A DNA stretch of 64,000 nucleotides from Candidatus Scalindua sp. (GCA_031316155.1 JALDRB010000006.1:239460-303459), one strand, 5' to 3'. Shown: positions 47,038-56,496, counted from the stretch's first letter. The notes: generated from the letters alone by a model not told the origin. Numbers and translations: made by a program.

Positions 47038-48978
47038 TTAAAAGCTAAGCTTTGTCCCAAAAAAGAACACGGTTCCCGGCGCCCTGAAACCTAATATCTC
47101 ATCGAATTTTTTATCAAGTATGTTTTCGATCCTGGAGTAAGCCTGAATATGTTTTGAGAAATCACAGGACAATGCCACGTCTAATTTATTAAAACCATTA
47201 TTAGTTCTCCTAACACCAAGCCTTCCCGGGATGGAAATCCCCCCACCATTCCTCCCTTCTCTGGAGCTTCCCGTTATGGTGTCATTAATATTAAGGTTGA
47301 ATTTATTCAAAAAATGATAATTAATATTGATAGAGCTCAGTTTGCTTGGTCGCCGTATTAACTCTTTTTTTAACTCATCTCGTGTGCTCAGGCTTGTAAA
47401 GGTGCCCCGCAAGGTTAACTCTTTAAAGGGGTTTATTACGGCCTCCGCTTCAACACCCTCGGTCTTTACCATACCAATGTTTTGAGCCCTGAAGATAAAC
47501 CCGCCTAGATCGACTGTCTGGATAAGGCCTGAATATCTGTTTTTAAAATAGGTTAGTCCAAAAAAGAGCTTGTCGTCGAGCAGGTGCTGCTCAAAGCCAA
47601 CATCATAGCTCTCGACCTCTTCCGGATTTAACGTCGGGTCACCAAAATTTGGGAAAAACAACTCATTCAGTGTCGGCCCCCTGAACCCTTTCCCGTAATT
47701 GGCCTTGAATTTTGTATCTGTCTCCTTGAGATGATAGGCAATGGAAAATTTCGGATTAACGACCTTTCCATATCTATTATTGTCATCTATTCTCACACCT
47801 GCATTGAAGAAAAATCGATCCCATAATTTAAGTTGATTCTCGAAGTACCAACCTCTATTGATTATTGCTTCATCAAAAGTTCGGTTGTCGGCCTCCTGGT
47901 CTTCAAATTCAAACCCAAATATGAATGTGTCAATATCCTTATACTTCAGGATGTGTTGATAATCTCCGGTATAAATTTGTGTATCGAGCACGAATCTCGT
48001 ATCACCGAAAGGATCGAGAGTACCTGGATTAGGTTTGTCCCTGCTTTTCAGATTTGAATCGGCATAGGAAAATTTCAGCTTATGGATCCACCAGTCAGTT
48101 ATCGAATGTGTCAGGAGTGAATTTATTACTAAATCCTGACTTTTGAATATACTGTTGGGGTCCTGCCTGAAGGGGCCGTCATCGATACCCACCTTGGAGT
48201 CGTTGTATCGCAAGCTCATATCAAAATTTGATTTTTCGTTAATTTTGTATCCAAGCCTTGCGGACCCATTCCACTTGTCATAATCGTCATCAGCACCGCG
48301 GCCATTGCTGTCAATCCTCGCCATATCCAAGGAGTAATTGAAGTCTTCGATACTGCCGCTTGAGCTTATGGATTCGTAAAATGTCCGTTCCGGTGTTCCA
48401 AATTCAGATCGTATACCAAACTCTGGTTTTCCTTTGCCTTTTTTCGTAATGATGTTTATTACACCGCCCATTGCATCTGATCCATACAGAGTACTTTGAG
48501 GTCCCCTCACGACCTCTACTCTCTCCAGGTTGTCAGTGGTCAGGTTTGCAAAATCAAAATCTCCTGTGGTTGGGCTGTTTACTTGAACCCCATCAATCAT
48601 AACGAGAACATGTTTTGGACTGGATCCCCGTAACGTTACGTTTGTAAGCCTGCCAATACCTCCTGACTTAAGTATATTCAAGCCGGGAACACTGCGGAGT
48701 GTTTCAAGAACGAGTCTTGCCTTTCGTTGTTCTGCCATTTGTTTCCTAGTAATGGTAGTAACCGAATCGATCAGCTGACTTGCAGGTGTTTCCGTCCTTG
48801 TTGCAGTTACCACGATTTCCTGGATATCTTCTGTCTCGAGTTCCTGAGAATCTTTTTTCTCTTTTTCTGATTTTTCAATCTCTTTTTTTTCTTGCAGAGC
48901 AGGATTATTTTGAGAATAACCAACTCCTGATACAAAGACAATCAGTGATACAAACAACACGATCAGACAATGTTTCAT
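47038..48978 (-). CDS. btuB: TonB-dependent cobalamin receptor BtuB
   Basis: A 646-residue outer-membrane receptor. From ATG 48978 (AAAGGA site upstream) a signal peptide ends near VGYSQ, followed by an acidic Lys/Glu-rich spacer and the TonB box EIVVTATRTET. The plug domain has LRGSSPKHVLVMIDGVQV and RVEVVRGPQSTLYGSDAMGGVINI, then a 22-strand-type barrel ending in FFFGTKLSF. The cobalamin riboswitch 43 bases upstream strongly supports corrinoid as the substrate. Confidence 0.95.
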   Translation of the reverse strand: MKHCLIVLFVSLIVFVSGVGYSQNNPALQEKKEIEKSEKEKKDSQELETEDIQEIVVTATRTETPASQLIDSVTTITRKQMAEQRKARLVLETLRSVPGLNILKSGGIGRLTNVTLRGSSPKHVLVMIDGVQVNSPTTGDFDFANLTTDNLERVEVVRGPQSTLYGSDAMGGVINIITKKGKGKPEFGIRSEFGTPERTFYESISSSGSIEDFNYSLDMARIDSNGRGADDDYDKWNGSARLGYKINEKSNFDMSLRYNDSKVGIDDGPFRQDPNSIFKSQDLVINSLLTHSITDWWIHKLKFSYADSNLKSRDKPNPGTLDPFGDTRFVLDTQIYTGDYQHILKYKDIDTFIFGFEFEDQEADNRTFDEAIINRGWYFENQLKLWDRFFFNAGVRIDDNNRYGKVVNPKFSIAYHLKETDTKFKANYGKGFRGPTLNELFFPNFGDPTLNPEEVESYDVGFEQHLLDDKLFFGLTYFKNRYSGLIQTVDLGGFIFRAQNIGMVKTEGVEAEAVINPFKELTLRGTFTSLSTRDELKKELIRRPSKLSSININYHFLNKFNLNINDTITGSSREGRNGGGISIPGRLGVRRTNNGFNKLDVALSCDFSKHIQAYSRIENILDKKFDEILGFRAPGTVFFFGTKLSF

Positions 48979-49021
48979 AACACATCCTTTCCCCTCGGAA
49001 AAAATTTTTAAAAACATGTGC

Positions 49022-49185
49022 AAAACAGGTTTCCTGGCTATCAGTTCTTCCTACTCTCTGCGCCTTCCCATCCGCAGGCAGCGGACAGTGGCATTTTGCA
49101 GATTTCGTCACCGATTACAGTTGCGGGGCAGCTCCCGTTATTCGAAAATAATTCGTTCGGGATTCCCTTATATCGCACACACGAT
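49022..49185 (-). promoter_or_regulatory. Cobalamin riboswitch proximal to btuB
   Basis: On the minus strand it shows GGGAATCCC-like GAATCCCGAA, GCTGCCCCGCAACTGTAATCGGTGACG, then GCCACTGTCCGC, GGGAAGGCGCAGAG and the B12 box GATAGCCAGGAAACCTGTTT. Only 43 bases separate it from btuB and no terminator intervenes, so translational control by ribosome-site masking is likely. Confidence 0.93.
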
Positions 49186-49221
49186 AAACTTAAAAATTTG
49201 AAATCTCTCTATTCAGATTTT

Positions 49222-49312
49222 TGTGCGTAAGAACATACTCAAAATGGCGTTAAACAACGACATGGATGTCGTTGTAGTCATTTTGAAAGAGTTGTGCAGG
49301 AAGCGTAACTCG
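49222..49312 (+). repeat. R2 three-hairpin repeat, copy 3
   Basis: TGTGCGTAAGAACAT at the start, central AACGACATGGATGTCGTTG palindrome, and GTAACTCG at the end. It lies between the two cobalamin riboswitches. Confidence 0.8.
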
Positions 49313-49324
49313 TTGGTATAAAAT

Positions 49325-49364
49325 AAAAAAACCCGAATCTTCACGGGTAAGATTCGGGTTTTTT
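49325..49364 (-). terminator. Intrinsic terminator after the distal cobalamin riboswitch
   Basis: AAAAAACCCGAATCTT and AAGATTCGGGTTTTTT form a perfect stem with T tracts on both strands. It follows the distal aptamer by about 65 bases on the minus strand and is probably its expression platform. Confidence 0.8.
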
Positions 49365-49429
49365 GAATATAAAATATAAACGTATCGTACCTTCACCTTC
49401 TTTACCATCGAAGATTTACGTGAAGCATT

Positions 49430-49612
49430 TACAGGCAGGCTTTCTGACTATCGGGTCATCTTAATCGCTGCGCCTTCCCATACCATGTTACATTTGAAAT
49501 TTTGGTAAAGTGGCTTATTGTCTTGAATGCGTTCAAAACGTCCAGCTTTCATCACCGATTACAGCGGCGGGTCCGTGCCCTTTACGAGGGTCTTTCCTAT
49601 TATCTTGGTGTT
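49430..49612 (-). promoter_or_regulatory. Distal cobalamin riboswitch upstream of btuB
   Basis: On the minus strand it has GGAAAGACCC then GGCACGGACCCGCCGCTGTAATCGG, GCCACTTTACC, GGGAAGGCGCAGCG and the B12 box CGATAGTCAGAAAGCCTGCCTG. All conserved blocks are present, and its own terminator follows. It is the second aptamer in tandem before btuB. Confidence 0.92.
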
Positions 49613-50110
49613 GAGAATAATCTCGACACCAAGCACCTGCAAATGAAATTAAATTATCAAAGTGCAATTATGAAAAACGATTACCTGATCTTATAATTAT
49701 GAAAAATTATTGTCAAGTGAAATTCTTTTCTTATTATAAAATTGTTTCATGATGATTACTATAATTTTGTTGGATTGAGCCCAGGAAACAATTGAATTTG
49801 TAATGTTTTAGCATATAATGTGTAATCACCTTCAGAGCAACTTTGCCAAAGAAAACTTTTTATTGAATTGTAAATTTTGATTGCTTATTGAATAGATACA
49901 AAATAGTATGTCAACAGCGAATTACAAAGATGTGTTGTTTGGGATGTGCTGTAATCATAAGATAATAGAGTGAAAGTACATAACGGATGATGCGTATCAA
50001 CGGAGACTGCACCGTTTTTTTTGAAGGAGAAGTTTACGGTAAAGCGGTAGAGGCTATGGCGCCGCAATGTACCTGGCGTATTTTGATCGTCATCACAAAT
50101 TGGAGTAATA
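49613..50110. other. Gap between distal riboswitch and hybrid kinase; nothing recognised
   Basis: About 500 bases of A/T-rich sequence. The btuB promoter should lie in its left part on the minus strand, but no clear match was chosen. A GGAG site at the right edge serves the kinase. Confidence 0.5.
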
Positions 50111-52729
50111 ATGTCATCTGAAGATAAAGGAATATTAAAACTTTTCTTACAGTATTATTTTTACTGTAAAGAGGCCCTTTCTGAAATCTCCAAAATCACG
50201 AGAAAGTTGCGGGAATCTGAGGTAAAGGATCACAAGAGGAGTGATAAAGAGCTGACAATACTTGCTAAAACTCTGGAAAAGCGTGTAACCGATCGCAACA
50301 AAGAGTTGGCGGAAATAAATGAAAAGTTGAGACGTGAAATAGCAGAACACAAACAGACGGAAGAAAAAATGCACCGACTGACTCATGCCATCGAACAGAG
50401 CTCCGGTTCAATTCTTATCACAAATAGTAATGGCATCATTGAATATGTCAATCCCAAATTTACCCAGATAACGGGCTATACTTCCGAAGAGGTTATCGGG
50501 GAAAATCCACGTATTCTTAAATCAAGGAAAACCCCCGCTGGCGTTTACCAAAAATTATGGCAGACTATTACATCCGGTAATGAGTGGCGTGGAACATTTT
50601 GTAATACGAAAAAGAGTGGCGAATACTATTGGGAATCCGCATCTATTTCACCGGTAAAAAATGCAGAAGGTGCTATTACCCATTTCATTGCAGTTAAGGA
50701 AGACATTACCGAGCGAATGAATGCGGAAAGAAGATTGAGAGCACAGCATATTGTAACAAAGGTATTGGCAGAATCTATTACCATAAAAGAGGCATTTTCC
50801 AAGATACTTCAGGCGATTTGCATGGCACTCGAATGGGATTTTGGAGAAATATGGGTGTTAGGCTTAGAGGACCGCCAGTTACATTGTTCTGAACTCTGGC
50901 ACCGGCCATCCCTAAATGTTTCTGAATTTACATCGTGTACAAGACAAATGACTTTCTCACCCGGTACTGGTTTACCGGGAAGGGTTTTATCGAGTGTCCA
51001 GGCTACGTGGATAGATGATGTTGTTCAGGATTCAAATTTTCCACGAGCAAAGATTGCATCTAAAGAGGGGCTGCACGGGGCTTTTGGGTTTCCGATCCTT
51101 TCCGATAAAGAGGTGCTTGGAACAATCAGCTTCTTCAGCCATGAGATCAGGCAGCCCGATGATGATCTGCTTGCTATGATGTCGGCAATTGGTAGCCAGA
51201 TAGGAGTTTTCATCAAACGAAAGCGTGCTGACAAAGAGCTGGAAGAGTCTGAGATAAAATATCGAAGACTTATTGAAAATTTCCAGGATAATTATTTTTT
51301 CTACTCACACAATACCGAAGGTATCTTTACCTATATTAGTACTTCGATAACCAACATTCTGGGCTACTCTCCCAAAGAGTTTCTTACTCACTACGCTGAA
51401 TATATGACGGATAATCCGGTTAATTCGGAAGTGTTACGTCACAGAGAACTCAGCATAAAAGGGGTCAGACAGCCTCCTTATAATGTTGAGATCTATCACA
51501 AGAACGGTTCGAAGCGAATGTTTAAAGTTCAAGAGGTTCCGGTTTTTGATAATAACCAGGCCATTTTGGTAGAAGGCATTGCAGAAGATATCACGGAACG
51601 CAAGCAAATGGAGGATGCGTTGTTGCAGTCAGAGAAATTGAAGGCCATGGGTGTGATGACATCCGGAATTTCCCATGAGTTTAATAACATCCTTGCCATA
51701 ATCAAGGGTTACGCACTTTTATTAGAGGATAAATATAAAGATCATAAAGATATAAACAGGAAACTGAATATCATTCTGAAGAGTATTTCCGATGGTACTG
51801 AAATAGTAAGCAGGATGCTGAAGTTTACGAAGACTGAAATGGATGAATCTCATTTCTCCTCACTCAACGTTAGAGAGTTGGTAAAAGAAGTAATTGATTT
51901 CTCAATGCCCAGATGGAAAACTGCTTCGCAGGCAAACGGGATAGAATATAAAATAGACAAGAAAGGTATAAAGGAAGTACCTCTGGTAAAAGGTAATAGT
52001 GCAGAGTTGAGAGAGGTGCTGTTGAATATAATGAACAATTCTCTGGATGCAATGCCTGATGGCGGGTGTCTTTCCTTTCGTACATGGAAGTGCGATGATA
52101 TGGTATGTCTCAGTATCACCGATACAGGAGAGGGGATGTATGAAGATGTACGGAAGAACATATTTGACCCTTTTTTAACCACCAAAATACCGAAAGGAAC
52201 CGGTTTGGGTATGAGCGTCAGCTATGGTATCATTAAAAGACATGGCGGGAAAATTGAGGTGGAGAGTGAAGTTGGAAGAGGTACAACAATTACCCTCTGG
52301 TTGCCTGTCAGTAAAAATACCAGTTCTCCCGATACTGATTTAAGGCAAAAAAGTGGATTAAATAGCAAGGGTTTGAACATCCTGGTTGTGGACGATGAAC
52401 CTTCTGTATGTGAGTTCCTGTCGGAATTTCTTTCCGATCAGGGGCAAAGGGTAACGAGTGTCTGCAGTGGCAGCGAGGCAGTCAGACTATTAAGAGGGAG
52501 GAGCTTTGATCTTGTGCTCTGTGATCTGGTTATGCCAGTAGTCAGTGGAAAAGAAGTTATAAAAGTGGCTGAAACGTTAGACACAAGGCCTAAGATCGGG
52601 CTTATCACCGGTTGGTCTGACAAGATAGAAGACGCTGATAATAAAGGTCTGAATGTGGACTTTGTTGTCAAGAAACCTTTTGAGTTTTCAGCACTTTCAG
52701 AACAGATAAACAGGATATTTGGTTTTTGA
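50111..52729 (+). CDS. Hybrid sensor histidine kinase (PAS-GAF-PAS-HisKA-HATPase-REC)
   Basis: An 872-residue soluble kinase without membrane helices. A coiled coil (about 40-90) precedes a PAS domain (95-205) with ITGYTSEEVIGENPRILKS and a PAC end EDITER. Next are a GAF domain (215-370), a second PAS (385-500) and HisKA with His522 in SGISHEFNNILA. The ATPase has NIMNNSLDAMP, DTGEGM and GTGLGMSVSYG, and the C-terminal receiver has Asp805 in LCDLVMP. It is a cytosolic sensor that phosphorylates its own receiver; no separate output gene is adjacent. Confidence 0.93.
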   Translation: MSSEDKGILKLFLQYYFYCKEALSEISKITRKLRESEVKDHKRSDKELTILAKTLEKRVTDRNKELAEINEKLRREIAEHKQTEEKMHRLTHAIEQSSGSILITNSNGIIEYVNPKFTQITGYTSEEVIGENPRILKSRKTPAGVYQKLWQTITSGNEWRGTFCNTKKSGEYYWESASISPVKNAEGAITHFIAVKEDITERMNAERRLRAQHIVTKVLAESITIKEAFSKILQAICMALEWDFGEIWVLGLEDRQLHCSELWHRPSLNVSEFTSCTRQMTFSPGTGLPGRVLSSVQATWIDDVVQDSNFPRAKIASKEGLHGAFGFPILSDKEVLGTISFFSHEIRQPDDDLLAMMSAIGSQIGVFIKRKRADKELEESEIKYRRLIENFQDNYFFYSHNTEGIFTYISTSITNILGYSPKEFLTHYAEYMTDNPVNSEVLRHRELSIKGVRQPPYNVEIYHKNGSKRMFKVQEVPVFDNNQAILVEGIAEDITERKQMEDALLQSEKLKAMGVMTSGISHEFNNILAIIKGYALLLEDKYKDHKDINRKLNIILKSISDGTEIVSRMLKFTKTEMDESHFSSLNVRELVKEVIDFSMPRWKTASQANGIEYKIDKKGIKEVPLVKGNSAELREVLLNIMNNSLDAMPDGGCLSFRTWKCDDMVCLSITDTGEGMYEDVRKNIFDPFLTTKIPKGTGLGMSVSYGIIKRHGGKIEVESEVGRGTTITLWLPVSKNTSSPDTDLRQKSGLNSKGLNILVVDDEPSVCEFLSEFLSDQGQRVTSVCSGSEAVRLLRGRSFDLVLCDLVMPVVSGKEVIKVAETLDTRPKIGLITGWSDKIEDADNKGLNVDFVVKKPFEFSALSEQINRIFGF

Positions 52730-52766
52730 TGTTAAATGAAAACCTATCTATCTGTGCGAGTCCGCA

Positions 52767-52794
52767 CCTGTCTGCGTGCATCGCACAGGCAGGC
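52767..52794. repeat. R3 palindrome, copy 2
   Basis: CCTGTCTGCG, a short loop, then CGCACAGGCAGG. The wider 75-base context, starting ATGAAAACCTATCT and ending near TTTTCAAATTTTCC, recurs at 56129-56209. Confidence 0.7.
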
Positions 52795-52875
52795 GGTTTT
52801 CAAATTTTCCTTATTAAATATTTTTCTTTACCACACCGAAGGTGTGGTAAAACAGTCTATAAGGCGGCTATTACC

Positions 52876-52926
52876 CCGCCCGGATGAATCCGTTTACCAT
52901 CCCGACGCTCATTCTGGCAGGGACGG
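52876..52926 (+). repeat. R4 G/C-rich repeat copy
   Basis: CCCGCCCGG at the start and CATTCTGGCAGGGACGG at the end, related to 1460-1512 and 63717-63771. Confidence 0.5.
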
Positions 52927-53049
52927 GCAGTCAAAAAAAACAAGAAATTGTCTGCTTATTGACTAACGGTCCTTCCAGATTTCAGTCCTCTTTATGTTAT
53001 TTATTTTTTTGTAGTTTTATTTGCCATTTCGAAAATGGAAGGATTTGTG

Positions 53050-54312
53050 ATGAAATATCAAGACCTGAACCAGCTGGATGTTCAGAACAAAACTGTTTTT
53101 CTGAGAATAGACGGTAATGTACCAATAGCAAATAAAAAAGTTTTAGATAGCTCCAGGATTCAGGCACATTATACAACAATTAATTATCTGATGGATAAAG
53201 GGGCAAGGACAATAATAGGAACGCATATTGGCAGGCCGAAATTACCTGAAGCAAGTGCAAAGAATAATGCCAGATCCAATCGTTCAGATACGGACGCTCA
53301 AATAATTTTCAAGTATCTGCAGAAGAGATATGGCAATAAGATATTATTTTCAGATTCTTGTGTCGGAGAAGATGTTGGGAGAACAATCAAAAACTTACGT
53401 AATGGTCATCTCTTATTGCTCCAGAACCTACGATACCAAAAAGGAGAACAATCCCAAAAGGAAGGTGAAAAACGGGATTTTGCCATAACCTTGTCCTCCT
53501 ATTTTGATATCTATGTTAATGACGCATTGTCCGTATGTCAGAATAACGATGCATCCATTGCTTATCTGCCACGGTTCATAAAAAAAACCGCTATCGGATT
53601 GCTATTAAAAAAAGAGATACATTTGATGGAGAAACTTGTCAATCCTGTTCTTCCGGCCGCAGCGTTTTTAGGTGGTTTTAAAGTACAGGATAAGATTGGA
53701 GTCTTGCAGAAATTATTAAAAAAAAGTTTCGATGTTTTTATTGGCGGTGCCATGAGAAATCCTTTCCTGAGATTTCACAAGTACCCTATTGGAGATTCGG
53801 TTTTGCCTTCTCATTATGATGAACTGATATATCAAATGATTGAAGATTTTCGAGATAAAATACATATTCCCTTTGATGTGAGAGTTGGGAGGATCGAGAA
53901 TAATGGGAAAAAGAAGATTAGTAATTTGCGATATGTTGATTTTTTGAAAAAGGGAAAGATCTCAGCAGGAGAAGAGGCCTTAGACAACGGGCCCAAAACT
54001 ATGTCATCATACAGGGAGATAGTCAAGCAGAAGGGCTTTCGGACAATATTTGCCAATGGACCTTTCGGTTTCATAGAACACAGATCCTTTCGGTCCGGTA
54101 CTTTTCAACTTGCCAGGATTTTTCTTGAAAATCAACACGCCTTAAGGGTGTATGGTGGAGGCGATATCATTCACGGATTTAATCTGTTTTCAAGGTATTT
54201 CCACAAAGATATCACTGAACTGGGAGAACGGTGTTACGCAGGTAATGGTGTGTTACAATTCATTGCCAACGATGGAGACTTGCCGGGGCTCCGGGCGTTA
54301 TCATTGAAGTAA
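53050..54312 (+). CDS. pgk: Divergent phosphoglycerate kinase
   Basis: About 420 residues with the overall PGK layout. ATG 53050 is chosen because GAAGGA lies six bases upstream. Expected substrate residues are retained in RIDGNVP (Asp21, Asn23) and DSSRIQ (Arg36) and in THIGRPK. Several normally strict motifs are altered: VNDALSVCQ replaces VNDAFGxAH, GGFKVQDKI replaces GGAKVSDKI, GGAMRNPFL replaces GGGMANTFL, and GGGDIIHGFN replaces the nucleotide-binding GGGDSxAA. It may be a paralogue with altered activity, and a standard pgk may exist elsewhere. No other glycolytic gene is adjacent. Confidence 0.8.
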   Translation: MKYQDLNQLDVQNKTVFLRIDGNVPIANKKVLDSSRIQAHYTTINYLMDKGARTIIGTHIGRPKLPEASAKNNARSNRSDTDAQIIFKYLQKRYGNKILFSDSCVGEDVGRTIKNLRNGHLLLLQNLRYQKGEQSQKEGEKRDFAITLSSYFDIYVNDALSVCQNNDASIAYLPRFIKKTAIGLLLKKEIHLMEKLVNPVLPAAAFLGGFKVQDKIGVLQKLLKKSFDVFIGGAMRNPFLRFHKYPIGDSVLPSHYDELIYQMIEDFRDKIHIPFDVRVGRIENNGKKKISNLRYVDFLKKGKISAGEEALDNGPKTMSSYREIVKQKGFRTIFANGPFGFIEHRSFRSGTFQLARIFLENQHALRVYGGGDIIHGFNLFSRYFHKDITELGERCYAGNGVLQFIANDGDLPGLRALSLK

Positions 54313-54327
54313 AATCAGTAAAAACGA

Positions 54328-54497
54328 TATACGAAAACCGATTTTGTTTTCGGTTTTACCTGTCTGCGTGCATCGCACAGGCAGGCTGGAAACCAAATCT
54401 TGGTGGGTGAAGTTATCCCCGGACAAAAGGCGCCGAGGACTTTACTCGCCCAATTTTATCTCGGATTTTATCCGAAAACCATTACGAGATAAGTATA
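54328..54497 (+). repeat. R1 MITE-like element, copy 5, with nested R3 insert
   Basis: A long-form R1 copy whose left arm is interrupted at 54359-54386 by an R3 palindrome (CCTGTCTGCGTGCATCGCAC and so on). After the insert the R1 sequence resumes at TGGAAACCAAATCTTGG. Confidence 0.8.
54359..54386. repeat. R3 palindrome nested in R1 copy 5
   Basis: The same core as 52767-52794, sitting precisely between the TTTTAC and TGGAAACC halves of R1, showing R3 arrived after R1. Confidence 0.75.
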
Positions 54498-54551
54498 TAT
54501 CAGAGACGAAAGGGCAATACCCATTACCAGCTTACTTTAAAAAAATAAAGG

Positions 54552-56027
54552 CTAGAAATCAATATAAAAACGCATTGCTAACATATCGGCACTATCATCA
54601 TTAAGACGCACATTTCCAATACTCCTGTCAACACTTGCACGTACATAATTCAACGTAACCCGTGTATTCGGATTAAGGTACCAGTTTATACCGGCAGTGA
54701 TATCTTTGAGCCTGCCGCCTTCAATGCTTTCGTCAGACAAGTCAAGTTCAGAATATCGTGCTGCCAATTCGACTGCACCTTTCCCTTCTCCACTTCCCCA
54801 CTGAAAATTTTTATTTGGTTTTACGCGAGCAAATGCACCTTCCTCCCTCTTATATTCTCTGTTTTCACCCGTTAAATAATAACTACCGTATGCATAAAAT
54901 CCGGAAAAGTGAAGATCTTTATCAGCGCTTCCTTTACGGTCTATATCAGCATAGGTATATTCTGCCTGAAAAGAAAATGGTCCGTGGACAATAGCCAGTT
55001 CAGGATTAAAGAGATTTGCAGATTCTGCACTAATGTCACCGGTATCGACAAATTTGTCTGCTAAATTCATCTCAGGCCTGGAACTATAGCGGACTCTGTT
55101 TTCAAAGGCGTTTTGATAACTGTAGGAAATGCCGGCATGAACCAATTTTCTTCCATTGTCCTCATACCATGGTACCGCTGTAAGCCTTCCAGAAAAACTA
55201 TAACCACCTTCAGTACTGCTAACTCCTTGACTATCACCAAAAGCGTCAGCATTCCGGAATATGCCCGCTGACCAGGAGATACCTTTTTTCAATGCATGGT
55301 TATATGCGGTAAATCCGGTGTTCCTACTTGGTACAAAAGCATTATTCAGACCTCGTTCCATGAATGTCATGTATTTGCTTGAATCCATCATCTCCAAGCT
55401 GAAGGGCTCTTTCATGTGTCCTACCCGAAAATTTCCCAGAAGAGGAATCTTCTTTAATTCCATGAAAACATCGGTAAACTTCGCGTTACCACCGGCATAA
55501 TCAAACTCTATCTTGTATCCTATATTTTTATATATGCTACCCTCCATATATAATCGAGCCCTTCGGAATTCTGTTCCATCAACCTGATCTCCAATTGTAC
55601 TCTTAATATCATCATCTTCGTCAAACCAACCCCAGTCATTCATTATTCTTCCACCGACACTGAGCTTGAAATTCTCATCTTCGGACTTGAATCTCAAGCC
55701 TTGATCCCAGTACGCTTGAAAATTAGGAATCAGACCCGCCTTCATCATTTTTTTCCTGGTTTCTCGCTTCATAAGGTAATTGTCTACTACTTGTTCAATT
55801 TCATCTTCTTCCAATTCAGAATAAGGACTGTGGCTAGTCTCTACTTTTGATTCGATCTTTTCTTTCAGTGCCTCAACTATTTTCTGTTGACTCTTCATAA
55901 CCTCTTCCAACTCTTTCAGCTGCGCTCGCAAGTCATTCAGTTCTTTCTCCTGTGCCGACAGTGCAGGTATCGGTTTTAAAATTAAAAGACTGACCAGGAA
56001 TAAAAATGAAACGATATACATTCTCAT
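54552..56027 (-). CDS. Phosphate-selective (OprO/OprP-type) porin
   Basis: A 491-residue outer-membrane protein. A signal peptide ends near ALSAQ and is followed by a coiled coil (about 27-62, repeated Lys-Glu-Leu heptads) that probably trimerises in the periplasm. Then comes a barrel with FEFRRARLYMEG-like TEFRRARLYMEGSIYKNIGYK, AGGNAKFTDVFMELKKIP and FMERGLNNAFVPSRNTG, the hallmarks of the phosphate-selective porin O/P family. It ends in MRFYIDF with terminal Phe. The start has an AGGAG site. The conducted anion is unproven. Confidence 0.88.
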   Translation of the reverse strand: MRMYIVSFLFLVSLLILKPIPALSAQEKELNDLRAQLKELEEVMKSQQKIVEALKEKIESKVETSHSPYSELEEDEIEQVVDNYLMKRETRKKMMKAGLIPNFQAYWDQGLRFKSEDENFKLSVGGRIMNDWGWFDEDDDIKSTIGDQVDGTEFRRARLYMEGSIYKNIGYKIEFDYAGGNAKFTDVFMELKKIPLLGNFRVGHMKEPFSLEMMDSSKYMTFMERGLNNAFVPSRNTGFTAYNHALKKGISWSAGIFRNADAFGDSQGVSSTEGGYSFSGRLTAVPWYEDNGRKLVHAGISYSYQNAFENRVRYSSRPEMNLADKFVDTGDISAESANLFNPELAIVHGPFSFQAEYTYADIDRKGSADKDLHFSGFYAYGSYYLTGENREYKREEGAFARVKPNKNFQWGSGEGKGAVELAARYSELDLSDESIEGGRLKDITAGINWYLNPNTRVTLNYVRASVDRSIGNVRLNDDSADMLAMRFYIDF

Positions 56028-56158
56028 ATTTCTTTCTCCTATAATAAATTTCTACATCCCAACCTGACCGAGCCAGAACCAGAAAGGAATACATTTCATA
56101 TGTGTTCTTATTCGGCCGGGTTGTTACATGAAAACCTATCTGCCTGTGCGAGTCCGCG

Positions 56159-56186
56159 CCTGTCTGTGCGCATCGCACAGGCAGGC
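56159..56186. repeat. R3 palindrome, copy 4
   Basis: CCTGTCTGTGCG and CGCACAGGCAGG around a short loop, within the 75-base repeat shared with 52736-52810. Confidence 0.7.
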
Positions 56187-56281
56187 GGTTTTCAAACTTT
56201 CCCTTATTACGATAAAGAAAAGCTAACTTGAGGCATAGTTTTTCCATTTAAAGAACAAATAAATTAATAGTTTACATTTTT

Positions 56282-56496
56282 TGTGCGTAAGCACATGCCC
56301 AAACTTGTGCTGAACTTGATTCAGTAATGGCGTTAAGCAACGACCTGCCCTGTAGAATAGATTATTTCAGGTTATTCGTTGTGCCAAGCAAAAAGAGGAA
56401 ATCGCTTAACCTCAGACGTCCGCTTAAGCAGTATTCAACAGGGCATGGACGTCGTTGTAGCAATTCTGAAAGAGTTACTCAGGATGCGCTAACTCG
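56282..56496 (+). repeat. R2 repeat, copy 4, long form with nested insert
   Basis: Outer parts match the simple R2 copies. Its core 56301-56465 (165 bp) is the exact reverse complement of 59728-59892. Within it a 100-bp block (56346-56445) has terminal inverted repeats TGCCCTGTAGAAT and ATTCAACAGGGCA. Confidence 0.9.
56346..56445. mobile_element. 100-bp MITE-like insert nested in R2 (left copy)
   Basis: Bounded by 13-base terminal inverted repeats with one mismatch (TGCCCTGTAGAAT against ATTCAACAGGGCA). It splits the R2 central palindrome exactly between the two GTCGTTG-type arms, and simple R2 copies lack it. No coding capacity. Confidence 0.6.

Larger units (their letters stand above)
52730..53049. 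other. Gap with R3 and R4 repeats
   Basis: No gene. It holds an R3 palindrome region (52767-52794, longer homology 52736-52810 shared with 56129-56209) and an R4 segment (about 52876-52926). Confidence 0.6.
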
